Positions 63,942 to 64,000 of a DNA stretch of 64,000 nucleotides are shown here, piece after piece (positions within the stretch are counted from its first letter, which is position 1; every line of letters starts with the position of its first letter). The notes beneath the pieces were generated by a model. The model was given only the letters and a program-made list of their open reading frames with translations, was not told the origin of the DNA and searched no databases. The position numbers and the translations under genes were made by a program. Source of the stretch: Apis mellifera (lineage: Eukaryota > Arthropoda > Insecta > Hymenoptera > Apidae); contig NC_037642.1 in NCBI RefSeq assembly GCF_003254395.2, forward strand, positions 4,831,903 through 4,895,902, read 5' to 3'.

Positions 63942-64000
63942 ATATTATCATCGATGCTTGAAAATATTTTTCTCCCTATTGTTGGCCGTCTGTTATTGAA

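Larger units (their letters stand above)
50052..64000 (-). other. Sequence 5' of exon A, probably upstream intron
   Basis: Exon A starts in phase 1 without a start codon, so this stretch must be intron at least up to the next upstream exon. I could not find an exon here ending in phase 1 with recognisable protein content. Notable contents are the 153-bp satellite-like array, CpG-rich blocks at about 51510-51720, 60270-60960, 61860-62060 and 63180-63400, and the interleaved inverted repeats at the right edge. The block at 60270-60960 directly follows the array and changes abruptly from about three-quarters AT to GC-rich sequence. Confidence 0.6.

Overview
The window looks like insect nuclear DNA, most likely from a hymenopteran such as a bee. 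It is AT-rich but full of TCGA/CpG-containing words. It carries poly-T runs and microsatellites, consensus GT-AG splice sites and introns of many kilobases, and no long intact ORFs. The taxon is inferred from composition, since no marker gene is present.

Almost all of the window is intron of one minus-strand gene. Three internal coding exons can be supported, at 50051-49935, 23310-23069 and 20742-20421 in gene order. Their splice phases fit exactly (1-1, 1-0, 0-1), so they can be spliced into one reading frame. The first encodes a six-cysteine EGF-like module. The second is an acidic, Ser/Thr-rich linker with N-glycosylation sequons. The third is a second six-cysteine EGF-like module with an aspartate-rich insert between its third and fourth cysteines. 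The product is probably a secreted or cell-surface extracellular-matrix protein. Its style resembles the EGF/laminin-G proteins (pikachurin/EGFLAM, agrin, eyes-shut), but no laminin-G domain can be shown here and I do not give a gene name. The start codon, signal peptide, 3' exons, promoter and poly(A) site of the gene appear to lie outside the window.

Layout: 1-20420 is sequence 3' of the last supported exon, with a 182-bp duplication, a 303-bp duplication, microsatellites, a weak antisense promoter-like motif and one doubtful exon-like frame. 20421-20742 is exon C, 20743-23068 a 2.3-kb intron, 23069-23310 exon B. 23311-49934 is a 26.6-kb intron with a 166-bp triplication, foldable inverted repeats and, just beyond the exon A donor, a degenerate array of about 180-bp units. 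49935-50051 is exon A. 50052-64000 is upstream intron holding the largest non-coding feature, a satellite-like array of about 20 copies of a 153-bp AT-rich unit in two interspersed variants (57083-60250). At the far right edge are two interleaved perfect inverted repeats with pseudoknot topology.

I found no tRNA, rRNA, CRISPR array, transposase or viral gene. I see no clear new biological system. The most interesting items are the interrupted EGF module, the 153-bp array, the repeated occurrence of tandem units of 150-190 bp, and the interleaved inverted repeats.
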